From assembly GCF_030272615.1 (NCBI RefSeq), contig NC_081408.1, positions 63,422,614-63,486,613 of the forward strand: a stretch of 64,000 nt of DNA, read 5' to 3'. A program made the position numbers and the translations under genes. Positions 37,665 through 49,266 of the stretch are shown here, piece after piece (within the stretch, counting starts at the first letter, position 1; each line of letters starts with the position of its first letter). The DNA is from Cryptomeria japonica (taxonomy: Eukaryota > Streptophyta > Pinopsida > Cupressales > Cupressaceae). The notes beneath the pieces were generated by a model. That model did no database searches. It was not told where the DNA came from and worked only from the letters and a program-made list of their open reading frames with translations.

Positions 37665-37683
37665 CCCATCGGGCGTGCCAAAA
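37665..37683 (-). other. Primer binding site of element D
   Basis: On the minus strand TTTGGCACGCCCGATGGGA directly follows the 5' LTR end. The TGGC start suits a tRNA 3' CCA, but I cannot assign the primer tRNA with confidence. Confidence 0.65.
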
Positions 37684-38452
37684 TGTTTATGGTGAAAATG
37701 GATAACAATAATAACAATATTGAAAGGCTAAATGAATTCAACCACCAAACCCTAGCCTAACAACAACAAAGATCCACCATAACATATGAAGATTACCTAA
37801 GACAATGCAAATCAAATGAAATCCCAAAGATTATACCATCACATGTCCAATAGGGTTTTGATCTCCATTCTTCCTATCTCCATTGATCTTGCTTGATATA
37901 TTTGCTCTCAGATTTTATGTGCACAAGAGCTCAACAAAGAACAAAATGTGGTTGCAAGTAGGATCATAGTGTAGTCAATCGATCAAGTAGTTATCTCATT
38001 AGGATTTGATAATGAAGAAAGAATCTCCTTATATAGAAGACACTATATGAAATGGAGGGATACGATTGAGAGGTGTAAAAGGAGGTCGGCTAGGATTAGA
38101 GGGTACGTAGAAGAAATAATAAAATAATGAAAGAGGTAAGTAGTGTAGGAATTAAGAGATGAATGAGATGTGTCATGTGTAGAAAAGGCTAATGAATTAA
38201 TTAAATGAATAAAGATTTATTTAATTAATAGAAGAAATGAGATCAATTAAATAAATAAATATTTATTTAATTTAGGAAAAGGATAATTTAAATAAATAAA
38301 TATATTTATTCAAATGAGAAATAAGGGTAGAAGAGGATAAATGAATTAATTAAATAAATAAAGATTTATTTAATTAATAGAAGAATTAGGCTTAGATAGT
38401 TAAATAAATAAAATATTTACTTAATTAGACATGACAATTTTGGGTGTCTACA
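37684..38452 (-). repeat. 5' LTR of element D
   Basis: It is 769 bp, about 25 differences from 22186-22954, mostly transitions. On the minus strand it starts TGTAGACACC and ends CACCATAAACA. It carries the same AT-rich hairpin series as its partner, with one arm mismatch in the first hairpin. Confidence 0.96.
38027..38035 (-). promoter_or_regulatory. TATA box of the element D LTR
   Basis: On the minus strand TATATAAGG, also present in the other LTR at 22529-22537. The position (about 420 bp into the LTR) and sequence suit the gag-pol promoter. Confidence 0.65.
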
Positions 38453-39573
38453 ATATGGTTTGTAGGTTAAGAAAAGCTCTGTATGGATTAAAACAAGCTC
38501 CAAGAGCTTGGCATGTAAGATTGGATAAGTATCTTTTAAAGATTGGTTTTACAAAAGGAAATGCAGACAACAATTTATATTATAAAGTAACTAATGATGA
38601 CATCTTTATTATAGAAGTATTAGTTGATGATATAATCTTTGGAGGAGAAGATGGATTATGTAAGAAATTTTCTATTAAAATGCAGTAAGAATTTGAAATG
38701 TCTATGATTGGAGAAATAAAATTCTTTTTAAGATTGCAGATTTCACAGACTGATAAAGGTATATTCTTGAGTCAATCCAAATACTTAAAAGAGTTGCTAA
38801 AGAAATTTGGGATGGAAAAATCTAAACTAGTAAGCACACCTATGACAAAAAATGACACATTATCACAAAGGGATGAATCTACACCTATTAATCCAACTAG
38901 ATACAAATCTTTGACAAGAGGATTACTATATTTGACACAAACCAGACCTGATATTATGAATGTAGTATGTATTGTTTCAAGATTCCAAAGTAATCCTAGA
39001 GAAAATCATGAGTCAGCAGTAAAAAGGATTTTTCAGTACTTACAAGGCACTATAAATCTTGGATTATGGTATCCTAGAGATGAAAACTTTGAATTATGTG
39101 CATACACAGATGCAAATCAGGCAGGAGATGTGGATGATAGAAAAAGCACCACCAACGGAGCATTCTTTCTTGGAAATAGATTAGTTTCTTGGTTGAGTAA
39201 GAAACAAAGTTGTACATCTTGATCAACAGCAGAATCAGAATATGTTGCAGTAGCAACTAACTGTACACAGGTACTATGGCTCAAGCAAATGTTAAAAGAC
39301 ATAAAGGTAAAATGCAAGGAACCTATTACTATCTATTGTGATAACACTACAACAATTGATATATCTAAGAATATAGTATTACATTCTAAAACAAAACATT
39401 TTTCTATCAAACTAAATTTTCTAAGGGAAAATGTTGAAGCAAAGGAGATAAAACTGGTTTATGTAAATACTAAATAGTAGATTGCAGATATTTTCACTAA
39501 ACCTTTGCCTAAGGAAATTTTTGAATATCTCAGAGATCAGCTTGGAGTCATACCACCACTGGTAGAGACTTAG
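38453..39573 (+). pseudogene. gag-pol: Copia RT (second part) and RNase H of element B
   Basis: After the ATATG duplication the B frame resumes with [18 protein letters not shown], exactly where it broke at 22185. Reverse transcriptase keeps LVDDIIFGG near 38630. The TRPDI motif is near 38940. RNase H has DANQAGDVDD near 39110 and ADIFTKPLP near 39487. Stops include TAG 38686, TGA 39220 and a TAG pair at 39475-39480. The TAG at 39571 is shared with element G and is the likely real end. Confidence 0.93.
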
Positions 39574-39651
39574 ATAGTTGATGATTGTCATCAACCGACA
39601 GAATTAACAGAGAAATCTTTTATTCTGGTCTTTGATGATGAAGCTACTTCT

Positions 39652-39973
39652 CAGGGGGAGTAGTTGGTATATTGAATTGATTGGTATTTTGTATATGAAC
39701 TTGGTTTTATTGTAACTTTGACATTTGATGTCAAAGGGGGAGAGATATCTATGGAAAAACACATTATCTTTTCAAGAGAGATTGGTATGGAAGAACTTTG
39801 GAAAACACATGTTGCTCCGAGGGGGAGAGATTGTTGTTTGGGAGAGATTATTACTCTCTGATTTCTGGTTATGATCTTTTTGAAGATTGTTGGTTTTTGG
39901 TACTTGGCATTTCTATTTTGGCACTTTGATGGTTTTTCCATCTTGTGTTGCCATCAATGTCAAAGGGGGAGAT
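39652..39973 (+). other. Cluster of four polypurine tracts before the 3' LTR of B
   Basis: CAGGGGGAGTAGTTGG (near 39653), TCAAAGGGGGAGAG (near 39731), GAGGGGGAGAG (near 39819) and CAAAGGGGGAGAT (39961-39973, next to the LTR). Multiple tracts of this kind are a known feature of Sirevirus-type Copia elements. The last is the functional position. Confidence 0.75.
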
Positions 39974-41021
39974 TTTTGGTAGTTTGGTATGGTTTTTTCA
40001 TTGATGTCAACACCTACTAAAATACTAGCACTTTGGAGATCCAACAACATTCACTGACAAGCAAGTCACTCATGCACAGTCACTGGTATATGGCACACTA
40101 GTAAGATATAATGATCACCAACACTTGGAATGATATGGAAGACACATGGTTATGTCGAAGACATCGTTTGGACATCTTGTCCTGGAGTTTTGTTCATTGG
40201 TATATTCACAATTGCATATTTGTTGTTATTGGCAAATAGGTCTAGGGTTACACTGATAGGTTTATCTTTTCCAGATCAGCATGACGTGCTATGAAGATGA
40301 TTAATTATTGTTGTAAATGTATTAAGTTGACAAGTTCAATTGGTTATTGCATCGGATATTATATTGTTTGTAAAATGTTTTTTGTAATATCTTGTAGAGC
40401 TGACCTACTAAAATTGGTCTTAGGTTATGGTATAAATGTAAGATCTTATTTGTAAGATCAAGTGTGGAATGCAAAAAAGGATTGTGTGAAGGTATATGCA
40501 AGATTAAGCAGAGCTATACACGTAGACATCATTTGAAGCTGAAGCTAGGTTTTTGTGAAAACATATCAACATTACACCGGTACTGAATCCAACATATGAA
40601 GATGCTATTTTGTGCAGTACATTCTTATTGGATTTAACAATCCAACTGTAGTCAATGTGACTCCCATTTTGTGATTAAGGAGTGAGCTCTAGGCTATTGG
40701 CCTTTCTGCATGTGCAGACCCCATTTATGTACACTTACTATCTACAGTAGTATCATCTGATTGTGGGTAAGGTTTCCCATCATGGTTTTTCCCCTTGTAG
40801 GGTTTCCATGTACAAATATTGGTGTTAAGTGTTGTGAATGACTTTATGTTTATGTTTCATGCACTAATCCTTACCAATATAGAAATTAACTGTTAAAACT
40901 GTCTACCGATATACTTAACTGATTTACTGATATTATGCATTAAGTTGATTAAGTTGTTTTTGGTTTAAATTTATTTGACAACTAATTCACCCCCCCCCTC
41001 AGTTGTCTCCGGGACCTAACA
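39974..41021 (+). repeat. 3' LTR of element B
   Basis: 1,048 bp, ending CCTAACA and followed by GATGA. Its first bases are TT where the 5' LTR has TG. By eye the first 290 bp differ from the 5' LTR at about 22 positions, largely transitions and often at CCGGT sites. Confidence 0.93.
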
Positions 41022-41084
41022 GATGAATCCATTCAAGAGACTGGCATAATATACTATTTTTTCTAATGTCTTGGGATCCTCCTT

Positions 41085-41439
41085 CTACATGTTAGGAATG
41101 CATTTAGTGTTATGGAAAAATAAATTATCAAATCGGGGACCAATAAGATTTTGGAGCTCATTTTCTCTCTTTATTATGCTATCCCTATCCTTCTCCAATT
41201 TCAAAATTTGATCCATGACTACCAAAATTGGACTATCCAAAGAACTAGTGATTTTGACTGTCGGGTTGTAAGAATTCGAAATTTGAATTAAATTATTTCT
41301 ACAATCTGACAACTACTTGTCTATAGATTCTATGAGCTTACCAAAATCTAGACAAGTCTTATATACACTACCTCCTTCTACCAATGTTGCATCAATAGAT
41401 GACAATCAAGTTTGGAGTTTATCCTTGTCAAATTCAATC
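41085..41439 (-). pseudogene. ORF-X of element H, C-terminal piece
   Basis: From the E insertion site to a stop at 41085. The end, LKLEKDRDSIIKRENE then GPRFDNLFF, aligns by eye with the C-termini in E (LKLEREKERIKGKAKD, SPRLDYLAS) and F. The Lys/Glu heptad-like pattern suggests coiled coil. Several stops and frame changes are present. The function is unknown. Confidence 0.6.
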
Positions 41440-42231
41440 TATTGGCAAATGCACACTCCAATGAGACATTGTAGGTGATTGAAGGTTTTGTCATTGATGG
41501 CAACCTTTGAATCCTATGACATTGGCAAGACAATTTATCGGCACCAGAAAAGATAGACTCTACACTGGCATAGAGACCACCGATAGTGAAAGGAAGTATA
41601 TCGACACCCAAGTCGATAGGAATTTTGTTTGTAATATATTTTGTAATTTATTGTAAAATCATTATAAGCCAACTTGGCAAGTTGTAAAATGACTCATATA
41701 TGTATGAGATTATTATAGAATATTTGTAAGGAAGAAGATAGGTGAATTAAGGTAGACCTATTATGCGAATTATAGGTTAAGGGTTTATGTATGAAGCAAA
41801 GCTAAAATCAGCACAAGATCTGGCATAGTAGATGCTATTCTGAAGTAGTACAGGACATTGGATTTACATAATCTATTTTGTAAGTCAGTGAGACTTCCCA
41901 TTTTATAATTGAGCAATGAGCTCTAGGCACTTGGCCTTCCTGCATGTGCAGGCCCCTATTGTAAGAGTAATATTCACTTATTAGCCAGTAAGCGAATATT
42001 GTGGGTCACAAATCCCACCGAGGTTTTTCCCACACCAGGTTTCCTCATTAAACTACTATGTTATGGTGTGTTTTATTGTGGATGTTGTTATTCTTGTTTA
42101 TTGCTTTATTTCTGGTTTACCGATACATAGTATTGATATGGTTTTCGTCTTTTAAGAGTAAAAATAGCTATAACTGATTAGATACTGATTCACCCCCCCC
42201 CCCCCTCTCAGTATCTTTGGGAATCCTAGAA
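41440..42231 (+). repeat. 5' LTR of element E
   Basis: It starts TATTGGCAAATG, against TGTTGGCAAATG in the 3' copy (G to A at the second base), and ends CCTAGAA against CCTAACA. The terminal C run (42191-42206) is longer than in the 3' LTR, probably by slippage. Confidence 0.92.
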
Positions 42232-42233
42232 AT

Positions 42234-42246
42234 TGGCATCAAAGCC
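42234..42246 (+). other. Primer binding site of element E
   Basis: TGGCATCAAAGCC differs at two bases from the initiator-Met tRNA complement; both are transitions. It lies two bases after the LTR. Confidence 0.8.
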
Positions 42247-42302
42247 TAGTCCTCTATTTTCAGAAGCCTAACAACTTGAGGAAGATCTTGACACTGGTAG
42301 AG

Positions 42303-43391
42303 ATGGAAAACTTGATGAAGAAATTAGAAGGAGCTCTCTCAAACTATGATGCAGAAAAGTTGAAAAATATCAAACTTGAAGATGATCTAAAAGCTGCATA
42401 GGATATTATTCAAGTACTTCAAGAAAATATTACCATTGCAAGAAACAAGAGAAGATAACTTTGTGAAAATATGCAAAATGAGAATGATGAAAAGGAAACT
42501 CTTAGTGATCTGATGAATAAGCTGAAACAAGAAAACATGACAACAAAGAATGAGATGCAGGATATGACTATGAGATTTTGTAAAGTAATTGAAGATAGAA
42601 AGAAGAATAAAGAAGACTTGAGTAGAAGACTGAATGATGCTGCAAATGAAAATACAAGACTTAGTTATGAAAATGACATGTTGAAGATAGATCTGATGCA
42701 TGCACAAAATGACTCAAATGAACTCATGAGACAGAAAGGTAACTTGGAAAGAGAACTGGCTACTACAAATCAACATAAAGAAAAATTCAAGAAAATCTTA
42801 GAAGAACTTGGTGACTTGCTGAAGAATCAGAAACCAAATGGTGACACTAATGGCCTTGGCTTTGAAGTTGGTGAAAGCTTCAGTACTGCAAACACACATG
42901 ATCATAGAAAACTAGTAAGACAACCAAATGCTTACAAATTTAATGGCCAATGCTTTAACTGTAACAAGTATGGTCATAAAGCAAATTAGTATAGATCTAG
43001 AAATTATCAAAGCACTAATACACCCACCAGCCAATGTTCCAAATGCAACAAAATTGGTCATAATTCAGAGAACTGCAGAATGAATGTAAAATGTTATGTT
43101 TGAGGAAGATTTGGACACTTATCTAATCAGTGTAGAACACAAACCAGCATAGGATATGGGAAAGCTATTGAGAAAAACATTGTGACCTATTATGCTTGTA
43201 ATAAGATTGGACATATTGCAAAATTTTGCAGAAGTAAGGCATCACTGACAAGTAACAATGGTGCTAGTTTGAAGGGTAAAGAGAAGGTTGAAGAGGTAAA
43301 GCAAGAATTCTCAAAACAATGGATCAGAAAGTCAGATCTAAATGGTGATAGGAATACTCCTCCACCGGCAGGAGACTCTTCATCTAACTAA
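42303..43391 (+). pseudogene. Gag-like ORF1 with coiled coil and four zinc knuckles (element E)
   Basis: ATG 42303 (MENLMKKLEGALSNYD) to TAA at 43389, about 360 codons. The first 200 residues are Lys/Glu/Asn-rich and probably coiled coil. Four CCHC-type knuckles follow: CFNCNKYGHKAN (near 42953, last Cys is Tyr), CSKCNKIGHNSENC (near 43039, intact), CYV*GRFGHLSNQC (near 43093, a Cys lost to a stop) and YYACNKIGHIAKFC (near 43188, first Cys is Tyr). Stops: TAG 42399 (CAG in F), TAA 42456 (shared with F), TAG 42987 and TGA 43102. Knuckles indicate RNA binding, so this is probably the capsid or nucleocapsid protein. Confidence 0.82.
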
Positions 43392-43694
43392 AGAAAATTC
43401 CTTTGAGGGTTTGGCAATCAAATGTGAAACATGCTATTATTCCCTTGGTTGATGGTGAGAAGTTGAAATTAATTCTATACCGGCAGATAAGTTAAGTTTA
43501 CTTAACTGGCAAGCATTAAATGTGGTGGTTGGCAAATTTGAAATTATAAAACAAGTGTTTTGGCTCCATTTTCATTTCATCGAGCATTCAAATCTTCGAG
43601 AGCATGAAAATTCCTGAGCGAAGGCATTCCAAGCAAAGAAGAGAAGCAATTCATCAAGCAATCATTCCTAAGATAGATAAAGGTATTTATATCC
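43392..43694 (+). other. Short non-coding spacer between ORF1 and ORF-X (element E)
   Basis: About 300 bp. No frame links the two ORFs, so ORF-X would need its own initiation, for example from a spliced or internal transcript. I see no clear promoter. Confidence 0.5.
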
Positions 43695-46600
43695 ATGGAT
43701 TCGTCATCTGTTCTTGAATTCATTGCAAATCCCACTATTGTTGAAGCAATCAAATGCCCTAGACCTGTATTATAGTTGGTTCCCAAGATTGCCAAGAAAG
43801 ATGATAATATTGGTGCATTTTCTCAAATCCCCAAGGGTGTAGTTTTTGCTGAAGACCGTAGAATGTATATTCACTGTCATATAGAAGAATTAGATGATGA
43901 GGAAATCAAGAGTATGTATAAAACTATAATTTGTGATGAATCCAGCAATATCAAACCTTGAACACAATATAGTGGAAACCCTAAGTTTCACTGAAATTCT
44001 CAGCATCCCAGATTTTCCCAAGGATGTTATAAGGATAGTACTAAGCAGGGTTCATGGTGCACTCTTCTGGTTGGAATTAGTTCACAAAATCACAAAAGAA
44101 GTAGTAAAGGTTGTGACAAGGTTACCCTCCACCGGTAACAGACCTGATAAAGCAAAGAAAGTCTCAAATGACCTGGTGATTAACCTAACCAATGCAACAT
44201 CTGACAAGAGATCTTTAAGGGTAAATGATGTAACATATATCAATATCAGATTCATCTGTATGATCTTAGGGTACAAAACCACACATGCAGATAGGTTAAA
44301 CTCAGTTTCTATCCTATGCATAAAGAGTGCCTATGACATGGTTAATAATAATGCAAAATAGATGTGTGTGAATGGCTTAAAGATGAACTAATTGACAATT
44401 TGGGAAAGATAAAGAAAGAAAAAAAGGGGACATTCAGATTTTGGAAACCTACTTGTTTGTCTAATGCTACACATAACCAAATAGGTACTCGGTATTGGTA
44501 ACAAAAATCTTGGTTTTGATATACCGATAGGCAAACAATTGTTAGATTTACTAAATAGCATGGGAGAGAACAGAGAAAAGAACATAAATGAGTACTTTCA
44601 AGCATTAAAAGCCCGAATGAAGACCAAAGTTAGATTGTCACAAGGAATTGTGAAAGAGTATAAGGATGAAATATGTTTTGTTATAAAGAAGGATAAAATT
44701 TGCATGGAGGCAGTTATCCCAAGAACCATCTGGGTCACTGAAATGTGATATGAAACTGATGACCATATAATAGAAACATATGCAAAAGCCCTCCTAGAAG
44801 CACCTAAGGAACCTAAAGAGGAGGTATTTGGCAGTGTTGAGACTATTGAAAAATAAATCCAATCAAAGAAAAATGTTAAAAAGGTTGAAGCAATAGTAAG
44901 AAAAGGATCCAGGCAAGCTAAAGCTATAAAGGAAGATGTACTTAAAAGAACTGGTATTACAAAAGATGAGTTAGAAACACTTCAACCAGAAACTCACCTT
45001 TCACCAGTTGGAACTTCCTCAGAAAGTGATATACCAGTTGAATTCAAAAGAGTTGTGAGAAAAAGGAAACCTTCACCAATATCTACACCTTCTCCTAGAA
45101 GAACCAGACATAAACAATAGGCACTAAGGCCCCCATCTAAGAAGAAGTTAGCCCCTAAGAAGAAGACTCAACAAACCATTGCTCCAATTGACAAACTTCT
45201 AAATGAAATTATAGAGGATGTAAAGCTGAAAAACATTAATAGATTATATGACACTTTATTGGCTGATGACAAGGAGAAAGTTGAAAATAGTGTAATCCTA
45301 CACTTGGATATTTACAAGAAATTTTTGATGCAAGTTGTTGATGAAATACCAACAAAACTATAAAGAAGACTTGAAGCTAGAAGACAAGCTATTGTTGACC
45401 TTGACAAGAATTTTTTTTTTGAAAAACTACTTGTTGTACACCCTGTAAACTCACCTAAAGAGATAGATGAACTGATCTCTAAGGCTAACCGGTTAGTATT
45501 TTCAACTACACACTGATATGTAGCACTTATGGTAGGTAGAGTAAATGAGGTAGCAGAAGAAACTGCTAATGCATGGGACATATTCCTTGTAGAAAAAGAA
45601 AAGCAGGAAGAATATAGAAGCCCTAAACCCATCAAGGTATATTAGAAGGATAAGGGAAAAGGTAAGGTTGGTGGACCAACCGGCATAAAAATAATAGATA
45701 ACTTATCCCCACCACCTCTTGATACTCCACCAGTAGTTACCACAGACAATCAACCGACTAATGAGAGTATGGACACACCACATGAGGACACAAATCCTGA
45801 TTCTGAGGTGTTATACACAGTAAATATTGACACTTAGAAAGTCAATATTGTGGTAGATAAGGATTCAATAGGAAAAATAGATGTGGAAAATGAGCCATCG
45901 GTAACAGATAGCTCAAAAAGTAAACCGGCAGGTGACAACACTGAGAAACAGGCAGAGCAACAAGCTCCCTCACAAAAACAGGTTCATACAGAGACAGTGC
46001 CACCGACAACAACTAAGCAACCCAAACCTTTGCTTAAAGAAATGCAAACACAAACTAACCTACCAGAGGTTAGTACAAGCAAAGAAGTTACTCCCACCGG
46101 TGGTATATATATTGTTGGTTCTTCCACTGCAAATTTCAAATCAACAAATGTGATAGAAGTTCTTTTAGATTCTATCAAGAAGATAACAAAGTGTAGCTCA
46201 CAAGCATACAAAGCAATTGATGACTCAATTCCAGTTTTGAAAATGATAGCACCTAAGTATAATATAGATAATAAAGATTCTTTGAATCAACTTGACACAT
46301 TGTCTAAGTATATTACTGACAACATTGTGACAGTTGAACAAATAAATGAGGAAACATTCAAGGAGAAACTAGAGAAGGAAAAACACAAATTCTTTGAATA
46401 GGAAATAAAGAAGTGTATGAGACAATTTGACACTCTTTTATCAGAACTATGCAGTACACTAAAAGAATTTAAAACTTTGTACTGGGATACATGTAAAACT
46501 AACTTTTTGACAGTAGATATAGACAAGAAAATTAACAAGGTATAGGAGGAAATAAATCAACTAGCTGATAATCTCATCAACTCATCTGAACCATTATCAG

Positions 46601-46912
46601 TTTTTGAGCAAAAAATACCAAGTTTTGAGGAGGAACTCCTAAAATTGGAAAGAGAAAAGGAAAGAATAAAAGGAAAAGCAAAAGACTTAAAATGGAGACT
46701 TAGTCCAAGATTGGATTACCTCGCCTCCTTAAGAAAAGAGATATCTGAGGCTTTAATTCAAGGACAAAAAACACCAGAAGAGAAAATGCAATAGCTCACT
46801 GGTACAATTCAGAGACAGAGGCTACATTAAAAGATAGAAAATGGTTCATTGAGAGCCTGAATCTGGTATTGGCAAACCTCTTTCAGATTGTAACCAACCG
46901 GTTACAAGGATG
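43695..46912 (+). pseudogene. ORF-X of element E
   Basis: From ATG 43695 (MDSSSVLEFIANPTIVEA) about 1,070 codons run to a stop near 46912, with frameshifts near 43940, between 44360 and 44540, and near 46820, and about a dozen stops. The N-terminal half is globular (43860-44760), including KKEKKGTFRFGNLLVCLML and PRTIWVTEM. A basic, Pro/Ser-rich linker follows (44990-45200: RKRKPSP, KKKLAPKKK). The C-terminal half is acidic, then coiled coil (45210-46900). It aligns by eye with H over its whole length and with A in the N-terminal block. It is not pol and not a recognised env. The function is unknown. Confidence 0.65.
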
Positions 46913-46954
46913 AAGATGGAAACCACACTCAATTGACACTTTGACAACCATTTG

Positions 46955-47138
46955 TCATTGATGCCAAAGGGGGAGTAGTGGTATGAGAAAAATAATCAGG
47001 AAATGACTCATCAGCTCAGGGGGAGCACATATTCTTTTGGTACACAATTTTTGGTAAGACAATTCTAGCAGAAACTCTTTGGATGACAATTTTTGGATTT
47101 TTCTCATGAGTGTTGCTATCAATGCCAAAGGGGGAGAT
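46955..47138 (+). other. Polypurine tracts of element E
   Basis: Three tracts: CCAAAGGGGGAGTAGTGG (near 46963), CAGGGGGAGCAC (near 47017) and CAAAGGGGGAGAT (47126-47138, touching the LTR). Spacing and sequence parallel Copia B. Confidence 0.75.
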
Positions 47139-47911
47139 TGTTGGCAAATGCACACTCCAATGAGACATTGTAGGTGATTGAAGGTTTTGTCATTGATGGC
47201 AACCTTGCAATCCTATGACATTGGCAAGACAATTTATCAGCACCAGCAAAGATAGACTCTACACCTGCAGTGAAAGGAAGTATACCAGCACCTAGGCCGA
47301 CATGAATTTTGTCTATAATATATTTTGCAATTTGTTGTAAAATCATTGTAAGCCGACTTGGCAAGTTTTAAAATGACTCATATATGTATGAGATCATTAT
47401 AGAACATTTATAAGGAAGAAGATAGGCGAATTAAACCAGACCTAGTATGCGAATTATAGGTTAAGGGTTTATGTATGAAGTAGAGCTAAAACCGGTACTA
47501 GATCTGGCATAGTAGATGTTATTCTAAAGTAGTACAAGACATTGGATTTACATAATCCATTTTGTAAGTTAGTGAGACTTCCCATTTTGTAATTGAGCAG
47601 TGATCTCTAGGCACTTGGCCTTCCTACATGTGCAGGCCCCTATTGTAAGAGTAATATTCACTTATTGGCCAGTAAGCGAATATTGTGGGTCACAAATCCC
47701 ACCAAGGTTTTTCCCACACCGGGTTTCCTCGTTAAACTACTATGTTATGGTGTGTTTTCTTGTGGATGTTGTTATTCTTATTTATTACTTTATTTCTGGT
47801 TTACCGGTACACATTATTGATATGGATTTCATGTTTTAAGAGTAAAAATAGCTATAACTGGTTAGATAGTGATTCACCCCCCCCCTCTCAGTATCTTTGG
47901 GAATCCTAACA
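47139..47911 (+). repeat. 3' LTR of element E
   Basis: 773 bp, TG to CA, partner of 41440-42231, followed by the CAATC duplication. It keeps the C-rich end with TCTCAGTATC and CCTAACA. Confidence 0.93.
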
Positions 47912-48411
47912 CAATCATCTGCAAAACTATCTACTTTTGTGCCTCAACAAATTTATCTTTAGCCTTTTTTATTGAAAATTTCAATAAAGAATCATAATGC
48001 TTGGGAATAAAATTAAAAATTTCTTCCAATTTACCAGATGAGCTTGCGCTTTATTGTGCTTGGAATTCTAGTACCAACCAGTTCAAAACTTCAAAATTAT
48101 GTTAAATTAATTTCCTATCTTTTGACTCTTCCTGAGCCTATGCCTAAAGTTTTGTTGCCACCAAAATTTTCTCAACCAGTGACATGATGTGATAGGGTTT
48201 GTCAAAACTGATAGAAAATTGTGACAAGTTCCCTTTGGCTATAGCTGAAGTGTCAATTACCAAGTCGGAAGAGAGATTTGTCACAATTTTCTTACCTTTA
48301 TCTTTCGGTGAGGTAACCTTAGAATCCTTTAACTCTTGTGCACTGGTGGCTTCACCACTTAGTGCCCTATCTAGATCTTGTACATCCTTTGCACCCTTAT
48401 TACCTAAATCC
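47912..48411 (-). pseudogene. ORF-X of element H, middle piece
   Basis: On the minus strand the frame entering from F reads LGNKGAKDVQDLDRALSGEA, then KDKGKKIVTN and FDKPYHIMSLVEKILVATKL. After several TAG and TGA stops it runs into the E insertion site. The acidic/Lys-rich composition matches the region after the basic linker of ORF-X in E. Both ends are clean insertion boundaries (AATCC and CAATC). Confidence 0.6.
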
Positions 48412-49195
48412 TGTTGGCATATGCACACTCCAATGAGAAATTGTATGTGATTGAAGGTTTTGTCATTGATGGCAACCTTACAATCCTATGGCACCAGCAA
48501 GGAATTACACCAGCATTAGTAGAACACACTCTACACCGGCACCGACAGAGAGAAAGGAAGCATATCAGCATAGAGGCCGACAAGATTTTTGATATATTAT
48601 ATTTTGTTTATTATTTGAAAAACCTTGTAAGCCGACTTGATATCATTGTAAAATGAATCTTATATATAAAAGAGATCATTGTAGATATTTTGGTAAGGAA
48701 GTGAAGTAAACGAAGAAAAAGATTAGGCAAACCTATTATGTGAAATATAGGTTAAGGGGTATATGTAAAGAACAGAGCAGAAATCGGTACTGAATCTGGC
48801 ATTGAAGATACTATTGTAAAGTAGTACAAGTTATTGGATTTGTATAATCTACATTGTAAGTCAGTGAGACTTCCCATTTGAGTAGTGAGCTCTAGGCACT
48901 TTGCCTTCCTGCATGTGCAGGCTCCTATTGTAAGTAATATTCTCTTATTAGCCAGTAAGTGAATATTGTGGGTCATAAATCCCACCGAGGTTTTTCCCAT
49001 ACCGGGTTTCCTCGTTAAATCATTGTGTTATGGTGTGATTTTCATGTGGTTTCTTTCATTTCTATTTATTCCATTATTTCTTGCATACCGATACACTATT
49101 ACAATATGTTCTACATGTTTTAAATTGAGAAATTCTAATTAACAGTTAGATACCGATTCACCCCCCCTCTTAGTATCTCTGTGAGTTACTTAACA
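48412..49195 (+). repeat. 5' LTR of element F
   Basis: It starts TGTTGGCATATGCACACTCC and ends CTTAACA. A candidate TATA box, TATATATAAAAG, is at 48661-48672. It is clearly related to the E LTR but diverged. Confidence 0.93.
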
Positions 49196-49197
49196 AT

Positions 49198-49209
49198 TGG
49201 TATTAGAGC
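49198..49209 (+). other. Primer binding site of element F
   Basis: TGGTATTAGAGC is one C-to-T change from the initiator-Met complement TGGTATCAGAGC. Confidence 0.87.
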
Positions 49210-49266
49210 TTGGTCCTCTATTTTTAGAAGCCTAATAGCTTGAGGAAGATCTTGACACTGGTAAAG

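Larger units (their letters stand above)
22186..38452 (-). mobile_element. Element D: Tat-type Ty3/gypsy element with an antisense PMD gene, nested in B
   Basis: It is 16,267 bp, TG to CA, with a perfect ATATG duplication (22181-22185, 38453-38457). LTRs are 769 bp each and differ at about 25 sites by eye (about 3%), fewer than in B, as nesting requires. Gag-pol is on the minus strand. Reverse transcriptase is followed by two RNase H domains, then integrase, the Tat-lineage order. Between pol and the 3' LTR lie 5 kb holding a plus-strand PMD gene with its own upstream region. Confidence 0.96.
10584..41021 (+). mobile_element. Element B: Copia-type LTR retrotransposon containing nested C and D
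   Basis: It is bounded by GATGA on both sides (10579-10583 and 41022-41026). It has LTRs of about 1,050 bp, an initiator-Met primer site, a gag-pol frame in Copia order (integrase before reverse transcriptase) and several polypurine tracts before the 3' LTR. Without C and D the element is about 6.7 kb. The first 290 bp of the two LTRs differ at about 22 sites by eye, so B is old. C sits in its 5' LTR and D in its reverse transcriptase. Confidence 0.95.
41440..47911 (+). mobile_element. Element E: pol-less LTR retrotransposon with gag-like ORF and ORF-X
   Basis: 6.47 kb with a perfect CAATC duplication (41435-41439, 47912-47916). LTRs are 792 and 773 bp, with an initiator-Met-type primer site and a CAAAGGGGGAGAT polypurine tract. 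The internal region holds a zinc-knuckle gag-like ORF and a roughly 1,070-codon ORF-X. No protease, integrase, reverse transcriptase or RNase H is found, so E depends on enzymes from elsewhere. Confidence 0.93.

Noticed and set aside
39574-39973. Envelope-like ORF after pol in element B
   Set aside because: Only about 400 bp separate the pol stop from the LTR, and they hold polypurine tracts without an open frame of note.
42191-42206. Long C run as a G-quadruplex or special site
   Set aside because: It is the slippage-prone C tract found at the end of all B/E/F-type LTRs and varies in length between copies.
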